64,000 nt of DNA from Chimonanthus salicifolius (GCA_013350335.1 CM023540.1:47909222-47973221); one strand, 5' to 3'; positions 32,561-44,702 are shown, counted from the stretch's first letter. Notes: generated by a model from the sequence alone, not told the origin. A program made the numbers and translations.

Positions 32561-34895
32561 ATCCAACGTGTGTTGTTTTTCTCTGTTACATCCATCAATA
32601 TTTATAGAAAACAAATAACAAAAAAATAAACTAGGACTCTAAGTTTGGAAGGCCATGAAGGTTGTTTCCAACTCTACCACAACTTCTAAATTTATTTGGA
32701 CTCCTAAACAAACTAGGAAAGCCACCGACCTAGCTTCCTAAAACAAAGACTCTACTAAATACGAAAATAATAAAATACAAAAAATGGGATAAGCTCTGTG
32801 TATCCTAGATCATGCCCCCGGTCTTGAAAAAAATCGTCCTCGAGTTGAAATCAGCAAAATCATAAGGCACCAAACAAGATGAAGACTTAAGGCCATAGAT
32901 GCGAATGACGAAGCTTGCAAGTACAAAAGTTGCAACGTACGAACGATGAGAACTTTCCTTCTGTGGGACGAAGAAATCAGTAAACTCATATATGCTCAAT
33001 CGAAGGCGAAGCAACTCTGTCAAGGAGGGATCTTCAAATTGCACTGGAGAGATGACATGGTCCTGAGGGTCTGTAAGACGAGGCACCAATGAGAGGATAG
33101 AAGGTGGGTAAGATAATGTATGAATAACCATAGATGAATTTCTGGCATCCGTAATGGGATCAGATTTGGGTATGGGACAGGGTTGGTAATTGGCGGAGGT
33201 GGTGGGGGAGGTGATACTGGTGGTGACGGTGGAGAAGGATCGACACGAGTCGGTTGCATCGACGGTGGCGCTAGCAACACAACTAGCTCGTTCTCCAACA
33301 CAGGCAACATGTGTGGGGTCACGACTTTAGGAGTAGCAGGCATGCTCTCTGAGTCTGACTCCAGGGCAGGCACATGGTATCTCTGGAGGAGTCGGCACGC
33401 ATCTTGAGGAAGCGGGCACATATCTCAAGTTTTTGTTCACCATTTGTCGTGTCTCCGTCTCTTCTGTCGTGCAATATTTCTTTTATTTGTTGTAAAAAAT
33501 CTTGAAAGTCAGATCGCATGTCAGAAAAAGTTCTTGACTCTTGGCTCTGGTAAAAACTTATTACCACTACGGGTTGCCATTGAATCCACTTGATGTCGCA
33601 GGTTGAATCAGTTCGGGATTTGAAAATAACTAGGTGACTTAGGCGAATGGGAATAGGAAGGAACTGAGTGGTAGGTATAGGGTTCATTATATGGGTGCAA
33701 TGGGTATGTGATGGGATTAGGTGGAAACTATGAGGAGGACCGGGTAAATGGTTTAATGGATGGGTGAGGTGGGACCCACGAATAGGACATGGATGTAGGT
33801 TCTGTCAAAGTGGACACACAGCTGGTCAAGCGAAGGTAAAGGATGGTCAAAGGTCACATGGGTGGAAGTTGTTGAGGGTAAAATGGAGAGGGGCATCGAA
33901 TGGGACGAATAATAGGTTGGTGGAATCGTGCTTTATAAGTAGGGTTCAATGAAAAAGAAAAGGGGTAAGACGAATGTCAATGTTTAAGGCAGCGAAAGGG
34001 ATGGAAAAGAAAAGGGATGGTTGGCGGCGGAAGCAGAGATGGAAAGAGATAAACAGAGGAAGAAATAAGAGGTGGAAAAGAGGAATATCGGAGGGCTGTT
34101 TGGCGAAGATGAAGGCGGGCGAAAGCAGCGAGAAGGTTTGTGATTGGGGTCGAGGCGGAAACAAAGGAGGATGGGTGACGCAGAGATCGAGCGGAAGTAG
34201 GATCTAGGACAAGCAAGGAAGGCGGAAGCTTTTGTGTTTTTTTTTTTTTTTGGGGGGGTTGCTCGGGGAAAACAAGAGAAGCGATAGCAGGGAGGGTAAC
34301 GAAGAGAAGGAGAAGGGATTGTACCCGAGGCAGGCAGCACTGGGAGATCAGCAACAGAATCAGGCTCGGTGAGCAGCAGCAGCAGCAGGAAATTAAATGG
34401 TAGCAACGGAGGTATTTTTCAGAACCCCTTTTTGTTCTCTCTTTTTTTAAAAGAACCGAGACCTAGATCACCCCTGATAATGAAAGGACCAATCTCCGAA
34501 CAGGGTTGTCTTTGTGTAACAGAAATACAGAGAACCTTGCTCTGAACCAATTGATGCGGAATTAGCCTGCAACTTGGCAAGAAGAAGAAGAAAGATGGGA
34601 AAAGATAGGAAAAAGGCTATGCCTTCAATATTTCTTATTCAAATATCCATCGTGTGTTGTTTTTATCTATTACATCCATCGGTATTTATAAGAAAACAAA
34701 TAACAAAAAAATAGACTAGGACTCTAAGTTTGGAAGGCCACGAAGGTGGTTTCCAACTCTACCACAACTTCTAAATTTATTTGGACTCCTAAACAAACTA
34801 GGAAAGTCACCGACCTGGCTTCCTAAAACAAGTACTACTAAATACGAAAATAATAAAATACTGAAAATGGGGTAAGCTCTGCGTGTCCTACATCA
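32533..34895 (-). mobile_element. Element H, non-autonomous LTR element (family H/I)
   Basis: LTRs at 34552-34895 (5' on the minus strand) and 32533-32812 (3'); the 3' LTR has lost about 60 bp near its end. On the minus strand the LTR begins TGATGTAGGACACGC and ends CGCATCA. A degenerate primer site TGGTTCAGAGC follows, and the polypurine tract aagaccgggggca precedes the 3' LTR. The interior of about 1.7 kb encodes no polymerase but has a coding-like region also present in element I. The flanks differ: Copia G on the left and LINE J on the right, and gcatt/ctatt do not form a good duplication. Confidence 0.82.
33020..33687 (-). CDS. Element H conserved proline-rich ORF region
   Basis: Two overlapping frames (33319-33687, then 33020-33421) carry a protein seen again in element I. 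Shared landmarks are SDFQDFLQQIKEILHDRR, a segment with ATPKVVTPHMLP followed by ENELVVLLAPPSMQPTRV, and a proline run (PSPPSPPVSPPPPPPPI). The two frames overlap, so a frameshift has split one original ORF. There is no protease, integrase or RT motif and no CCHC knuckle. It could be a diverged gag or a captured host segment. The function is unknown. Confidence 0.5.
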
Positions 34896-35560
34896 CTATT
34901 GGACCATTCGACGGAGTGGTAAAACCCCTAATTATGTCCAATTCCTTGGTTTTCACCACAAGTCTATGTAAGCTTTCCCCAATCAAGGTGAAGATGAAAG
35001 GAGATAATGGGTCACCTTGTCTCAAGCCTCTTGACACTGATATAGGTGTGGTAGAAGACCCATTCACCAATACAGAATATGAAGTATCCTCAATGCACGT
35101 CTTCATCCATTGTCTCCACTTTTGACTGAACCCATTCTCTCAAAGAGAGATCCGACAAAGGACCAATTGACAAAATCATAACCTTTTCCAATGCCTATCT
35201 TGAAAAGGAGGCCTTGTTTTTTCTCCCTTCTTCTCATATGAACCAATTCATTGGCAATTAGAACCCCATCCAGGATGTGTCTATCTTCCACAAAAGCCCC
35301 TTGAGATTCTCCAATTATCTCGAGTAATACCTTCTTTAAACTATCTGCTAAGACCTTGGGTATGAGTTTGTAGACACTACCCACCACACTGATAGGGAAC
35401 TCTGACGGAACTTCCTTCTTAGGCAAGAGGGTGGTAAAAGAATTCTTTAGTCTTTTGTTAATGACTCCATTCCTGTGAAATTCCTTAAATACTCTTTAAA
35501 AGTCAGGCCCAACCGATTCCCAACAAGCTTTAAAGAAAGCGAAGTTAAATCCATATGGTC
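34888..35560 (-). pseudogene. LINE J reverse transcriptase, N-terminal two thirds
   Basis: Segments: GSVYKLIPKVLADSLKKVLL, IGESQGAFVEDRHILDGVLI, then YSVLVNGSSTTPISVSRGLRQ, GDPLSPFIFTLIGESLH. It ends at PSNGPIVM, immediately before the catalytic motif. Confidence 0.85.
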
Positions 35561-36775
35561 CCGGGGCTTTATCACCTTCCATACTATCAAGTGCGGCCCT
35601 AATCTCATCCATTAAACAATCTCTTTCAAGTCATGCAGCCCTCTCTCCCCCAATTCTATTAAACTCAATCCCATCTAGGGTCGATCGTGGAGACCTATTA
35701 TCAATCAAAGAGGCTTCACTAAGCTTAGTATAAGGAGCCGAAGACCCCTTCGAGTCTGGACGCAAGGTACACTAGAAGTGGCACTAGGAAAATGCAACAA
35801 ATGGGCATTTGGGGCATCTGCGGACCCCCAGCAATGAAAACCAGAAAAAGGGAAGAGATAGGAATTCAGAAACGAGTGTACCCGGGTGCTGCAAGCCTCT
35901 GCCAAAAGAAAAGAAAAGGAAACCACCAAAGAAGAGTCTCTGGCAAACCGCGAGTTGAAAAAGGGAGAAAAGCCACCAACGGCAAGGTAGAGATAACTCT
36001 ACAATGACCAAGGAGAGCCAGCATCCGCCACAAGCCAAGACGATGAAGCCTCCCAAGAAGAATCGTTGGACTGCCACAAGCAAAAGAATGTAGAAAGGAC
36101 AACAGCAGCAACGAAGGGGAAGCTCTGCGAAGGTATGGGATCGCAAGTATCCACTACAGGAGATGAGAGCAAAGGCAGCCACTGAGGATCTCCTCAGAGC
36201 CTGATATCAAAATGCCCACAAAGTGGAGGGAGGAATGAAGCTGTCCGATTGTGCAAAAACCTAAGAACCCGCAAAAAAAGTAATGAAGCCGACGAAGCCC
36301 AGAAGGAACAGAAGGTTGACCCTTCCACAGAAGATGATCGCCACCGAAGATATGAAGCTCCAACAAGATCGGAGAAATGAGTCATCTCGAAACCATCAGC
36401 ACCTGCAACCTGGAAGACATGACAAGAGAAAAGACAGCGAGGTCTAGGAAACAACAAATCAGAGTACAAAGAAGGTGAGAGTGGAGAAAAGGTACCCAGA
36501 TCCGAAGCCATTTGGCAAGACACAAGAAGAGGGGTTGGAGGATGGGGGAGAGAAGGTGACTGCTCTGGCAGGGGATGAAAAATGGCCATGAAGTGTCGAC
36601 GACCTACTTCTCTTATCCCTTCTTTGTCCATTATTCTCCTCCCATCAATGACCAAAGAATTAATATTGTCAATGGCTTTTCTGGCAATAGCACAACAATG
36701 GAAGAACTTCGTGTTCTTATCTCCCTCTTTTAACCACAAAGCCCTGGACCTCTGTCTCCAATCCAACTCTTCCAA
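35560..36775 (-). pseudogene. LINE J linker between the endonuclease position and RT
   Basis: The frame 36194-36775 starts at the conserved DWRQRSRALWLKEGDKNTKFFH and, after HFMAIF, runs on through about 120 residues rich in Ser, Pro, Leu and Phe. Further broken sequence follows until the RT entry (LDGIEFNRIGG, then EIRAALDSMEGDKAPGP). LINE K has a similar long low-complexity stretch at the same place; LINE L does not. Confidence 0.6.
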
Positions 36776-36862
36776 TTGTAGAAAATCCCATATTAAGGCC
36801 TTACTGTTTTTCTTGAAGGCTAACTCATCCTCATCTAACTCTCTCTCCTCTTCCAGCCTGTT

Positions 36863-38960
36863 TCATCCCTCAAGCTCTTGCAGGAGTGCTCCTTTCTCAT
36901 TTAACATTTCATTCTCGTCACTGAAATTGATTCCCAAAGATTTACCCATTTTTACTACTTCAATTCCAACTTCCTCTAAATAACCTTTCTTTTTCAGTAG
37001 CTGTAGTGGCCCAAGATCATTCACCACCTTCACATCATCTGGATGAGCCATATTCCTGGAACAAAAATTGCAAAGATGCCCCTTGATCGAAGGTCAGCCA
37101 ATCTTCTGCAACCCCTTTCTTCTGAGTCCCCTTATCTTTACTTCCACCTGTGGATGGCGATACCTGTGATTCTTTGGCATGTGGATATGGTGGGAAATTA
37201 AAACATGGGATCAGATTTCCCAGGCCAGCAATCTGACTACCATTATCCCATTTTTCTTCCGATAAATCTTTCGTTGGGCTGAAACGATTAAGTCCCATGG
37301 CTCCAGTCTTCTGAGACTTTTGATTTGAGACCTCAGTAGAGGCCCCAGGAACCGTGACTTCAGCCTGATTTGCTTCTTCAATGATCTGGGATCCAATAGG
37401 CCAGTCCCCTTCGCTAGAGATGGACCTGCTGATAAGACTTCAATACCTGCTGCTGGGCCTAGGCCTACTTCTTCGAGGGGCTGGGTCCAACAGGGGCAAG
37501 TCCAGGACCCAGCAGCTCGCCCAAAAGCCTCTTTACCCATTGCTCTACTTGAAGCTTCCGTCACACACTTCGAGCATGCGATATCACCTCCCCATTTAAT
37601 AGGGTTTTGAATCATCACTGACCATTGGCCCTCACAGTGATTTCTCTGCATGCCTCCCTCCCCATTCGTCGATGCTGGTTGGAGATCTGGTTTCTAGAAA
37701 GGAGAAACTGCCAGCTTGGGAGGAGAAACAATCGCATGGCTGCCACATGTCTCCTTCTGTGACTGATCTACCTCCAGATACCTCTCTACCGCGGCTTGGT
37801 TCTCCAACCAAGAAACCATGGGAAGAGACTCGATCGCATGACTACCACGTTTCTCCAACTGCAACGGACGATTAAGGTTTGTCTCCGAAATCATCTTTTC
37901 CGGAAAGGATTGATTTTCCGGACGAGATTCCGACGAGAGGTGTCTAGAGGCGACTTCAACATCGCTCACTGCAATGATGTGGACTGTCATTCAAGCTGAG
38001 ATGAACCAGCTCCAGCACTTTTTCCTGAAGGCCAATTTCGAGCAGTAGAGAAAGTGAGGAGTAGCCTTCCTTGCTTAGGTTCGTATCCTCGATTTTCAGA
38101 ACCCTCCTGAGATGACTCCCAAAGGCTAAGATGATCTCTTCCGTCCAGCCCTCCAAAGGGAAACCATAACACTGAACCCTAGTGACTCTATTGGCGGAAC
38201 AGATCCAGTTCCCATCTTCTCATTTTTTTGAAAAATCCGAACTTCATTGAGGCTTCAAGGAAGTGTTGGACATCCTCCTCCGATGATAGGCCAATTAAGA
38301 AGCAATCCTCCCCAAGATGACTGACTGAAGACCTTGAGAAACCATTCTGAGCTAGGAGCTGCTTGAGTTCAGATTGAGGCACATCTCCAATCGAGGATAC
38401 CACCACGGACTTAGAAAGCCATTCCATTACTTCTGCCTAAGCAGATTTTGTCATCATCAGCTCCACCTCTGCTTCCTTCTTCACTAGCAGAGCCCCCTCA
38501 TCACCAGGTGGTGCTTCCTCTTCTTTTGGATTCGATTTTTCACCACCTCCACCCAACGACGCCTCCCATTCCTTCCTTCCAGTCATCTGGCCATTCCAGA
38601 TCAGCCCTTTCCTTTCTTTCTGGATTCCCACTGTTATGTTTCCCTCTGGTAGGGTGCTCCTGGTCTTATCAAGTTGTTGATATTTCCTGGGAGGAGAATT
38701 TCTCTTGAAATAAGCTGGTTTACAATTAACGTCGGCCTTTCCAACACCGAGCCATTGAATTCTCAGACTGCCCTCTCAGCTTGACCACCCGAAGCCATTC
38801 TGATAAAACCAAAAGTCTTGCTGGTGCTGTCCTTTTTCTTTGGAATGAAAGCATCTATCACTGGTCCACATCTCTGGAAGAGGTCTTGCAGCCAGATATT
38901 GGTAATACTGTCTGGAAGATTGGAGACAGAGGGTAACTGTCACTTTCTCTTGGACCTCAC
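36863..38960 (-). pseudogene. LINE J ORF1
   Basis: The RRM is spread over frames: VTVSNLPDSITNIWLQDLF and AFIPKKKDSTSKTFGFIRM are readable near 38950-38790. Then MEWLSKSVVVSSIGDVPQ, EDCFLIGLSSEEDVQHFLEA (38188-38427), a DUF4283-like part with CYGFPLEGWTEEIILAFG, and a polar C-terminus ending MLNEKGALLQELEG at 36863. Many frameshifts. Plant L1 ORF1 proteins bind RNA through such RRM domains. Confidence 0.65.
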
Positions 38961-39120
38961 GGTGCCTCTTCCCCCTCAGCTTCTGCCATCCACCCCCTTC
39001 CCCATCCTCCCGCCGCTCCAGCTGGTCTCTCCTTCTGCCCTCAGATTCCAGGTGCAATGACCCTCTACCTCGCACTCTCTCGCTCTCTCTCACAGTCGCA
39101 CATCTCTCGCTCTCTCTCTC

Positions 39121-39659
39121 CCGGTCATTCTTCTTTTGTCTTGTCTTCGTTTCTTTTTTCTTCCTCCACTTTTTGCCAATTCTATATTTCCATCACCAGT
39201 TTTGAGTTTCACGACTACTTTCAATGAAAGTTTTGTTCATTTTTGTTTTCTTCTTTTTTCCCCTCTCAATTTTTTTCTTGCTTTTCGATAACATTATTAT
39301 TTTCCATTTCTGCCACTACCGCTTTCATTGTTTTTATTTCCTAGTTGCTAGCTGCTATTGCCTGTTGTTGCTGGAAGTGACCTTGTTTTAGCTTAATGTA
39401 CTCTATTACGTGATGCATACTGCATAATGGCTAATGTTTTCAACTTGCAACGTATAAGACAAAATTGTTAGGAGCTAGTGCACAATAATTAAGATAGCAG
39501 ATCATATGCAATTGCAATTAAGCTAAGCTTTTGTTCTTAACTTCTTATATTGTTGTTCTTTTGCAATTGTATTCCCTTTGTATTTTTATTTTTTTGAAAG
39601 GTATTCGCTTTTTAATTTTTATAGCATATATTGCACTATTGGTTCACAATAAACCCAAA
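39121..39659 (-). other. Intron of the kelch gene, no gene seen
   Basis: T-rich intron DNA; the first part may still belong to the 5' leader of LINE J. Confidence 0.45.
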
Positions 39660-39846
39660 GGGGTTAAGTGATGATGGCCAAGAACCCACCTCAGGAAGCG
39701 GGAGTCTTGAGTTTGATTCCCACTCTACCCCAATGGGCCACTCCCCATAGAGTTACGCGGTGTGTGTAGGTAGCGAGGCTTGCACATGCCCCGAGGATTA
39801 GTCGGGTGCTCTAACAAGCCGAAACACCTTGGTCATCAATGAAAAA
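39660..39846 (+). mobile_element. tRNA-derived SINE, copy 2
   Basis: Same family as the SINE at 23988: box B-like gagtttgattccc, then cactccccatagagttacgcgg, cacatgccccgaggattagtcg, gtgctctaacaagcc and caccttggtcatc with an A-rich end. Flanks aaacccaaa (39651-39659 and about 39847-39856) are a probable target duplication. Confidence 0.8.
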
Positions 39847-40414
39847 AAACCCAAAAAGTGATCCGTTCTTCATTAATATGTTAAAATTGTTTGCAATAGT
39901 ATTGGATTTTGTTTATGTTGGTTTCAAAAATATAAATAATAAAAAAAAAATAGATTTTAAGATTGCCTAGAAAGGAAAAGGAGTGCCTTGAGCCTTTGGC
40001 TCCAAGATCCCTTTGTGCCTCAAGTGAGCCTTGAGGCTTGACTACTTTGCATTGGACACTCGGGATCTTCCATCCACTCAAATTATTTCAGACCACAGTA
40101 TCCATCAGTGATGCATCAGATAAACTGTTCAGTTACGAATGAAAGACCACACAGGTTCAACCTCAAGGCCAGAGCATTAGATAGCCCAAGCAAAGGATCG
40201 TGGAACTTGTTTTGTCCATGCACATAACAAATAGGGGGGAAAACCTAGCAGCATACAAGAAAAACCATCTCACAATGACGTGTCGCACAGGAATGCATCA
40301 AACTCTACTTATTTTCTATCCCAATTAGATCCATGGAACTCTGAGATGTGGACTCGGTTCTAAAGGGCTCCAGATAGTCCAGAATACTAGAGTCGAGCTC
40401 AAACTATCAAAATT

Positions 40415-40591
40415 CTACCCCGCACGGGATAGCTCAACTAGTAGATACTTTGGCTCAGGAACCATAGGTCCCAAATTTGAGTCTCATAGTAACCCGATGC
40501 ACATGGCTTGCAAGGGTTGCATGCATCCAGAGTTTTACCCAACGCCCTCGTACTCGGGAAGAGGTGGGGGTCTTGGGGTTCTTCATCAAAA
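40415..40591 (+). mobile_element. tRNA-derived SINE, second family
   Basis: The head gcacgggatagctcaactagtag resembles tRNA box A, and gtcccaaatttgagtctca resembles box B. It ends ggggttcttcatc and oligo(A). The sequence aatactag occurs after it (40592-40599) and also at 40383-40390, about 30 bp before the tRNA-like head, so the 5' border is uncertain. Confidence 0.6.
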
Positions 40592-40883
40592 AATACTAGC
40601 AGAACTCTGCTTGGCTGACAGTATAGAGTTCATTACAATCATTCAGAATTCCAAGAACAAGGAAATTCCTTTTTGTCCCCCTTTCATGGTACCAGACAAT
40701 ATCCTGAAGGGGGGCCAGGCTCAGTGATTCCTGCATTATTTTGGAGTCCATTACTTGTTCAAATACCAGCACTATCCTGGAACTCTTTCATGAAAGGGTA
40801 ACCACAATTCTCCCTGAGCTCCAAGTATCCCATTAGGCCCTAATGAATAAAATATCAGTTAAGATAAAAATGGTGCAACAAAC

Positions 40884-41045
40884 CTGTGTATAAATAGTAC
40901 ATATCATCAAGAGCCTCAAGACTCTCATTGCATCCACCAGTGAACACAAGCATACCCCTCCGCGTATCCAAACAATCTCCAGCAACAGAAAATCTAGCAG
41001 AAGGCCCTAGGCCTGCATTTGTCACTTTGTTCCAAATACCAGTAT
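40884..41045 (-). CDS. Kelch-repeat protein, internal exon
   Basis: This is a 162-nt exon, phase 1 to phase 1. The acceptor follows a pyrimidine tract ending gttgcag and the donor is gtttgt. It joins the previous exon as LNV-D-TGIWNKV and encodes a further blade: GPSARFSVAGDCLDT, then MLVFTGGCNESLEALDD, then MYYLYT. This is the last kelch blade that can be recognised. It lies between an 11.3-kb intron (LINEs L and O) and a 17.3-kb intron (SINEs, LINE F, Copia fragments, element H, LINE J). Splice sites and frame are intact, so the gene looks maintained despite the insertions. Confidence 0.82.
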
Positions 41046-41742
41046 CTGCAACAAGAAGAAGAAGAAGAGAGAGAGATGGATTCAAACAAAACAAATCATA
41101 AACTTGAAAGTTAAGGCAGAACCTCATTGTTTCTAGGCCTGTGTAAATTTGAAAGTGAAGATTTTACAGTCATAGAAAGTCTGCCCATTTGTTTCTAGAC
41201 CCACTTACTAAAAAACCAAAATTAAGAAGCATCGAGCACTACACATCACAAAGCATGAGAGATGCACAGATTTTGCTTAATGCTCCATTAGTAAAACACA
41301 GGGAGGTTGTCTGGTGATCCAGAGGAGATCTGAAGGTAACTGTCAACAACCTGAATTTGGCCTGCACTGGATGAGTTGAGGTGAATAAATATCCAAATCT
41401 AAGATCCAAATTTCTTAATGGGCAGGATCCAAATCCCAATTTTTAGGCCATCAGGCTATAATAGGCCCATTAGAATTCAGACTTATGTTTTATCCTTCAA
41501 ACAGTCACCAGGACTCTTTAAAAGTTGTCCTTCACCACAGTTCATCATGTCTATTCTTGCTGCATCAGTCTAAGTCTTTAACAGCCTCCCCTTCCCCCAT
41601 ACCCTCTATAAACCTAGATATAAGCAGGGAATCAATATTGACATGGGAACATGAATAGTATACATCATGTTCCAAATTGACGACACAGACATAGGTACAA
41701 GTGGATATGGCATGAGAAATATCTATATCATATACAATATAT
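41046..41742 (-). other. Intron of the kelch gene up to LINE L
   Basis: A (gaa) short run lies beside the acceptor at about 41052-41064. No gene is seen; the copy of the LINE L target duplication is at 41730-41742. Confidence 0.5.
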
Positions 41743-41834
41743 TTTTGAAAGGTAACTTCATTTATAAAGCAAAAGGATACAAAGAGGAAGGGCAACAAGG
41801 AGAAGCCCTCCCAAACAGAAACAACCAAATTACA

Positions 41835-42293
41835 TCAATCTGTTAACAAATTCCTCATTTGAACACACCCCTGTCTCGCCATAGAATCAGCAGCGGAGTT
41901 CGCCGACCGCGGGACCCAAGCAATCTTAAAATCAAAGCTAGCAATAGCATGACGAATCCTATTAACTTTATCAAGATAATGCCAGGGATAAGGAAAACCC
42001 ACCACTACCTTCGAATCACCCTCCACTAAACTCCCACAGACCCCTAGCTCTTCTAACTCCAAAATGCCTCTCCACAGAGCAAACACTTCCACATCAATGA
42101 TAGACCCATTAAGAAAAGGACCGGTAAAGGAAAGCAGAGTAATTCCTGAATCATTACAGATAAGCCCTCCATAACCAACTAGACCAACTTCCCGCCTACA
42201 ACTCCCATCAAAATTGAGCTTGAGCAACCCAGAAGGAGGAGGAGACCAGGCCACAGAAGGATGAGAATCTGAGTGACCACTGGAAACATCCAC
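41835..42293 (-). pseudogene. LINE L ORF2 RNase H
   Basis: The domain has the four acidic residues in place: KLNFDGSCRREVG (Asp), IIDVEVFALWRGIL (Glu), LVEGDSKVVVGF (Asp) and SANSAADSMARQG (Asp). It ends with a normal stop at 41835. Some plant L1 elements carry such a C-terminal RNase H. Confidence 0.9.
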
Positions 42294-42305
42294 CAGAGCC
42301 CAATC

Positions 42306-43341
42306 TCAAAACAACTCTGAAACAGAGAACTGACAGAACTTCAACAGCCCAACCACCCACCAAGCAACCCGCAACTTTATTTTTTCAAGAATCCGAGCCA
42401 AGGGGCCAACCTTCCCTTGAAAAACCCTCTGATTCCTTTCTAACCAGATGGACCAAACAATACTCAAGGACGTCGCTTTCCACAATTTCCGATGAAACGA
42501 ACTAGCAAAAAACACATTTTCTTCATTAAACAACTCACTCCAAGCTTTAGGAATACAAAAAGAAATGCCTAACAGCTGAAAGAAATGCTCCCAGATCGGA
42601 CAAGAGATACCACAATGAAGAAGTGAGTGATTCACCGACTCTTCCGCAAAAAGACAAAGGGCAAGCATTAACAATAAGCATCCTCCTCAACCTCAAATTA
42701 TCAATAGTCAAGATCTTTTATAACCCAACAATCCATCCAAAAACCTTCACCTTGAAAGGAGACACTCCCTCCCAAATCTTAGGATGCACAACAGGATCTT
42801 CCCCAACCACCAGAAGATGATTACAAAAAGATTTCACCGAAAAAGACCCAAAAGGATCTAACTCCCAAATCCTCCAATCAGAACCTTGCCCCAAAACAAA
42901 AACACTGCTCAGTAAAGACATAAGAGACATCCAGCTATCCACCATCCAATCCTCCAACTCTCTACGAAACTGAGGACCCCAAACAACCTTATTCTGAATG
43001 ATCTCATAGCAGTCCTTAACCGTAGCAGGGTTGTTCACCTCAAAAGCATATAAATCATGGAAAGCAAGGGCCAAAGGAGTATCACCCAACCACTTATCCA
43101 ACCAAAATCCAATATATGCCCGATACCTAATGTGACGCTCAAAAACCGGTGTTATAGCGCACACACACTTCCAGAATCGTGAATCCCTTCTATTAGCATT
43201 ACCAATCTGCCATCCAAATCCCGACAGACTGTACTTCCTGCGAATACTATCCTTCCACAAACCATCCGACGAATCCCCCAAACGCCATAACCACTTCCCT
43301 AGCAAAACAGCATTAACCTTGCGGATTGTACGAAGACCCAA
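42306..43341 (-). pseudogene. LINE L ORF2 C-terminal region before RNase H
   Basis: After a frameshift near 43345 the frame 42718-43341 reads GLRTIRKVNAVLLGKWLWRL, then GSFSVKSFCNHLL and PKIWEGVSPFKVKVFGWIV, the zf-RVT neighbourhood. The next frame (42306-42674) gives CLFAEESVNHSLLHCGISCP, the Cys/His part of the zinc knot, then WSIWLERNQRVFQGK. Confidence 0.85.
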
Positions 43342-43397
43342 ACCCCTTCTTTCTTAGAACGACAAACCTGAGACCACCGGACCAAGTGAAATTTGTG

Positions 43398-44696
43398 TCA
43401 TTCTCTATCATCATTCCACAAGAACTGTCTCTGGATCCTATCAAGCTCATCTGCATCTACCGCCGGACATTTAAACACGCTCAAAAAGTAAACCGACAGA
43501 CTAGCCAGAACCGACTTAATCAGAGTGATACGCCCACCAATTGACAAGAATCTACCTTTCCAAGAAGACAATCGCCTCTCCGTATTTGCAATCACCTTAT
43601 CCCAGCTTGCCTTTCTTGGATTGCCCTTACAAAGAGGAACCCCAAGATACAAGGAAGGAAAAGAAACCACCTTACAACCCAAGATAGAAGCCAAATGAAG
43701 ACATTGATTATGATCAACATTAAGTCCCACCAGCTCACTTTTATCAAAATTAATCTTCAACCCATAACATATCTGAAACCATACTAAGATGGCTCGAGTT
43801 GCTTTGACTACCTCCACATCTACCTTAAGGAAAAGAACAATGTCATCGCCATACTGCAAATGAGAAATTACAATTTCCGTATGTGCAATACTAAAGCCAT
43901 GAATCAACCCCTGTGCACGGACAGACTGAAACATCAAGTGCAGAGCCTCAGCAACAATCACATAAAGATAAGGCGATAAAGGATCACCCTGACGAACGCC
44001 CTTCTCCATCCTGAAAAACCCCTTAGGACTTCCATTCACCAAAACCGACAAGTGAGCCGAAGAAAGACAAGACCGCATCCAAATCCTCCAATCGTAACCG
44101 AAGCTCATTCAATCCAGCACAAAATCAAGAAAATACCAACTAACATTATCATAGGCTTTCTAAAAATCCAATTTACAAACCACACCTGCTTCTCCAGAGG
44201 CAAAATGTGAATCCAAACATTCATGAGCAACGACCACGGAGTCCACAATCCGTCGACCAGCAATAAAGGCACTTTGGGATGGGGAAATGAGCTGAGGAAG
44301 AACAACCTTCAACCTATTAGCCAACACTTTAGTTAGGATCTTATAAGGACTACCACGAAAGGAAATAGGCCGGAAATCCTTCAACTCTGAAGCCCCTGGT
44401 TTTTTAGGAATTAACGTAATAAAGCCAGCCCCCAAATCTTTAGATATCACACCCCTATCATAGAACTCTACAACATAAGCAAGAAGATCCGCTTTAACCA
44501 CCTCCCAAAAAAACTTGAAGAAGAGAATAGGAAACCCATCAGGATCGGGAGTTTTATCCTCCCATAACTGCCAAACAGCATCTTTAACCTCAGATTCTTC
44601 AAAAGGAACTTCCAGAGGAAGCCAATCCGCCTCACATAATTCTTTAAACGGAAGAAAGGAAGGGATAGTGAAATCCCTTTGAGGAGCTTTAAACAA
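43398..44696 (-). pseudogene. LINE L ORF2 reverse transcriptase
   Basis: In the same frame as the endonuclease. Segments: VKDAVWQLWEDKTPDPDGFP, FITLIPKKPGASELKDFRPI, SQSAFIAGRRIVDSVVVAHE, then two in-frame stops around LDF-stop-KAYDNVSW. From 44108 it reads GSPKGFFRMEKGVRQGDPLS, the active site HLQYGDDIVLF near 43845 (YGDD, both Asp present) and LYLGVPLCKGNPRKASW, SIGGRITLIKSVLASL and QRQFLWNDDRE. Four in-frame stops in all, no frameshift in this part. Confidence 0.9.
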
Positions 44697-44702
44697 GTGA
44701 GA

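Larger units (their letters stand above)
34896..39120 (-). mobile_element. LINE J, L1-type with apparent endonuclease deletion
   Basis: On the minus strand, a CT/GA-rich 5' part near 39120-39060 precedes an ORF1 with a broken RRM at 38950-38770 and further ORF1 text to 36863. Then comes the segment directly before RT (ELDWRQRSRALWLKEGDKNTKFFHCC), with no endonuclease motifs between. RT runs to NGPIVM at 34888-34896, just before the FADD active site, where element H begins. It lies in sense with the kelch gene. Confidence 0.78.

Noticed and set aside
33183..33407. Glycine-rich open frame on the plus strand
   Set aside because: It is the antisense of the proline-rich ORF region of element H; the codons mirror the proline run.
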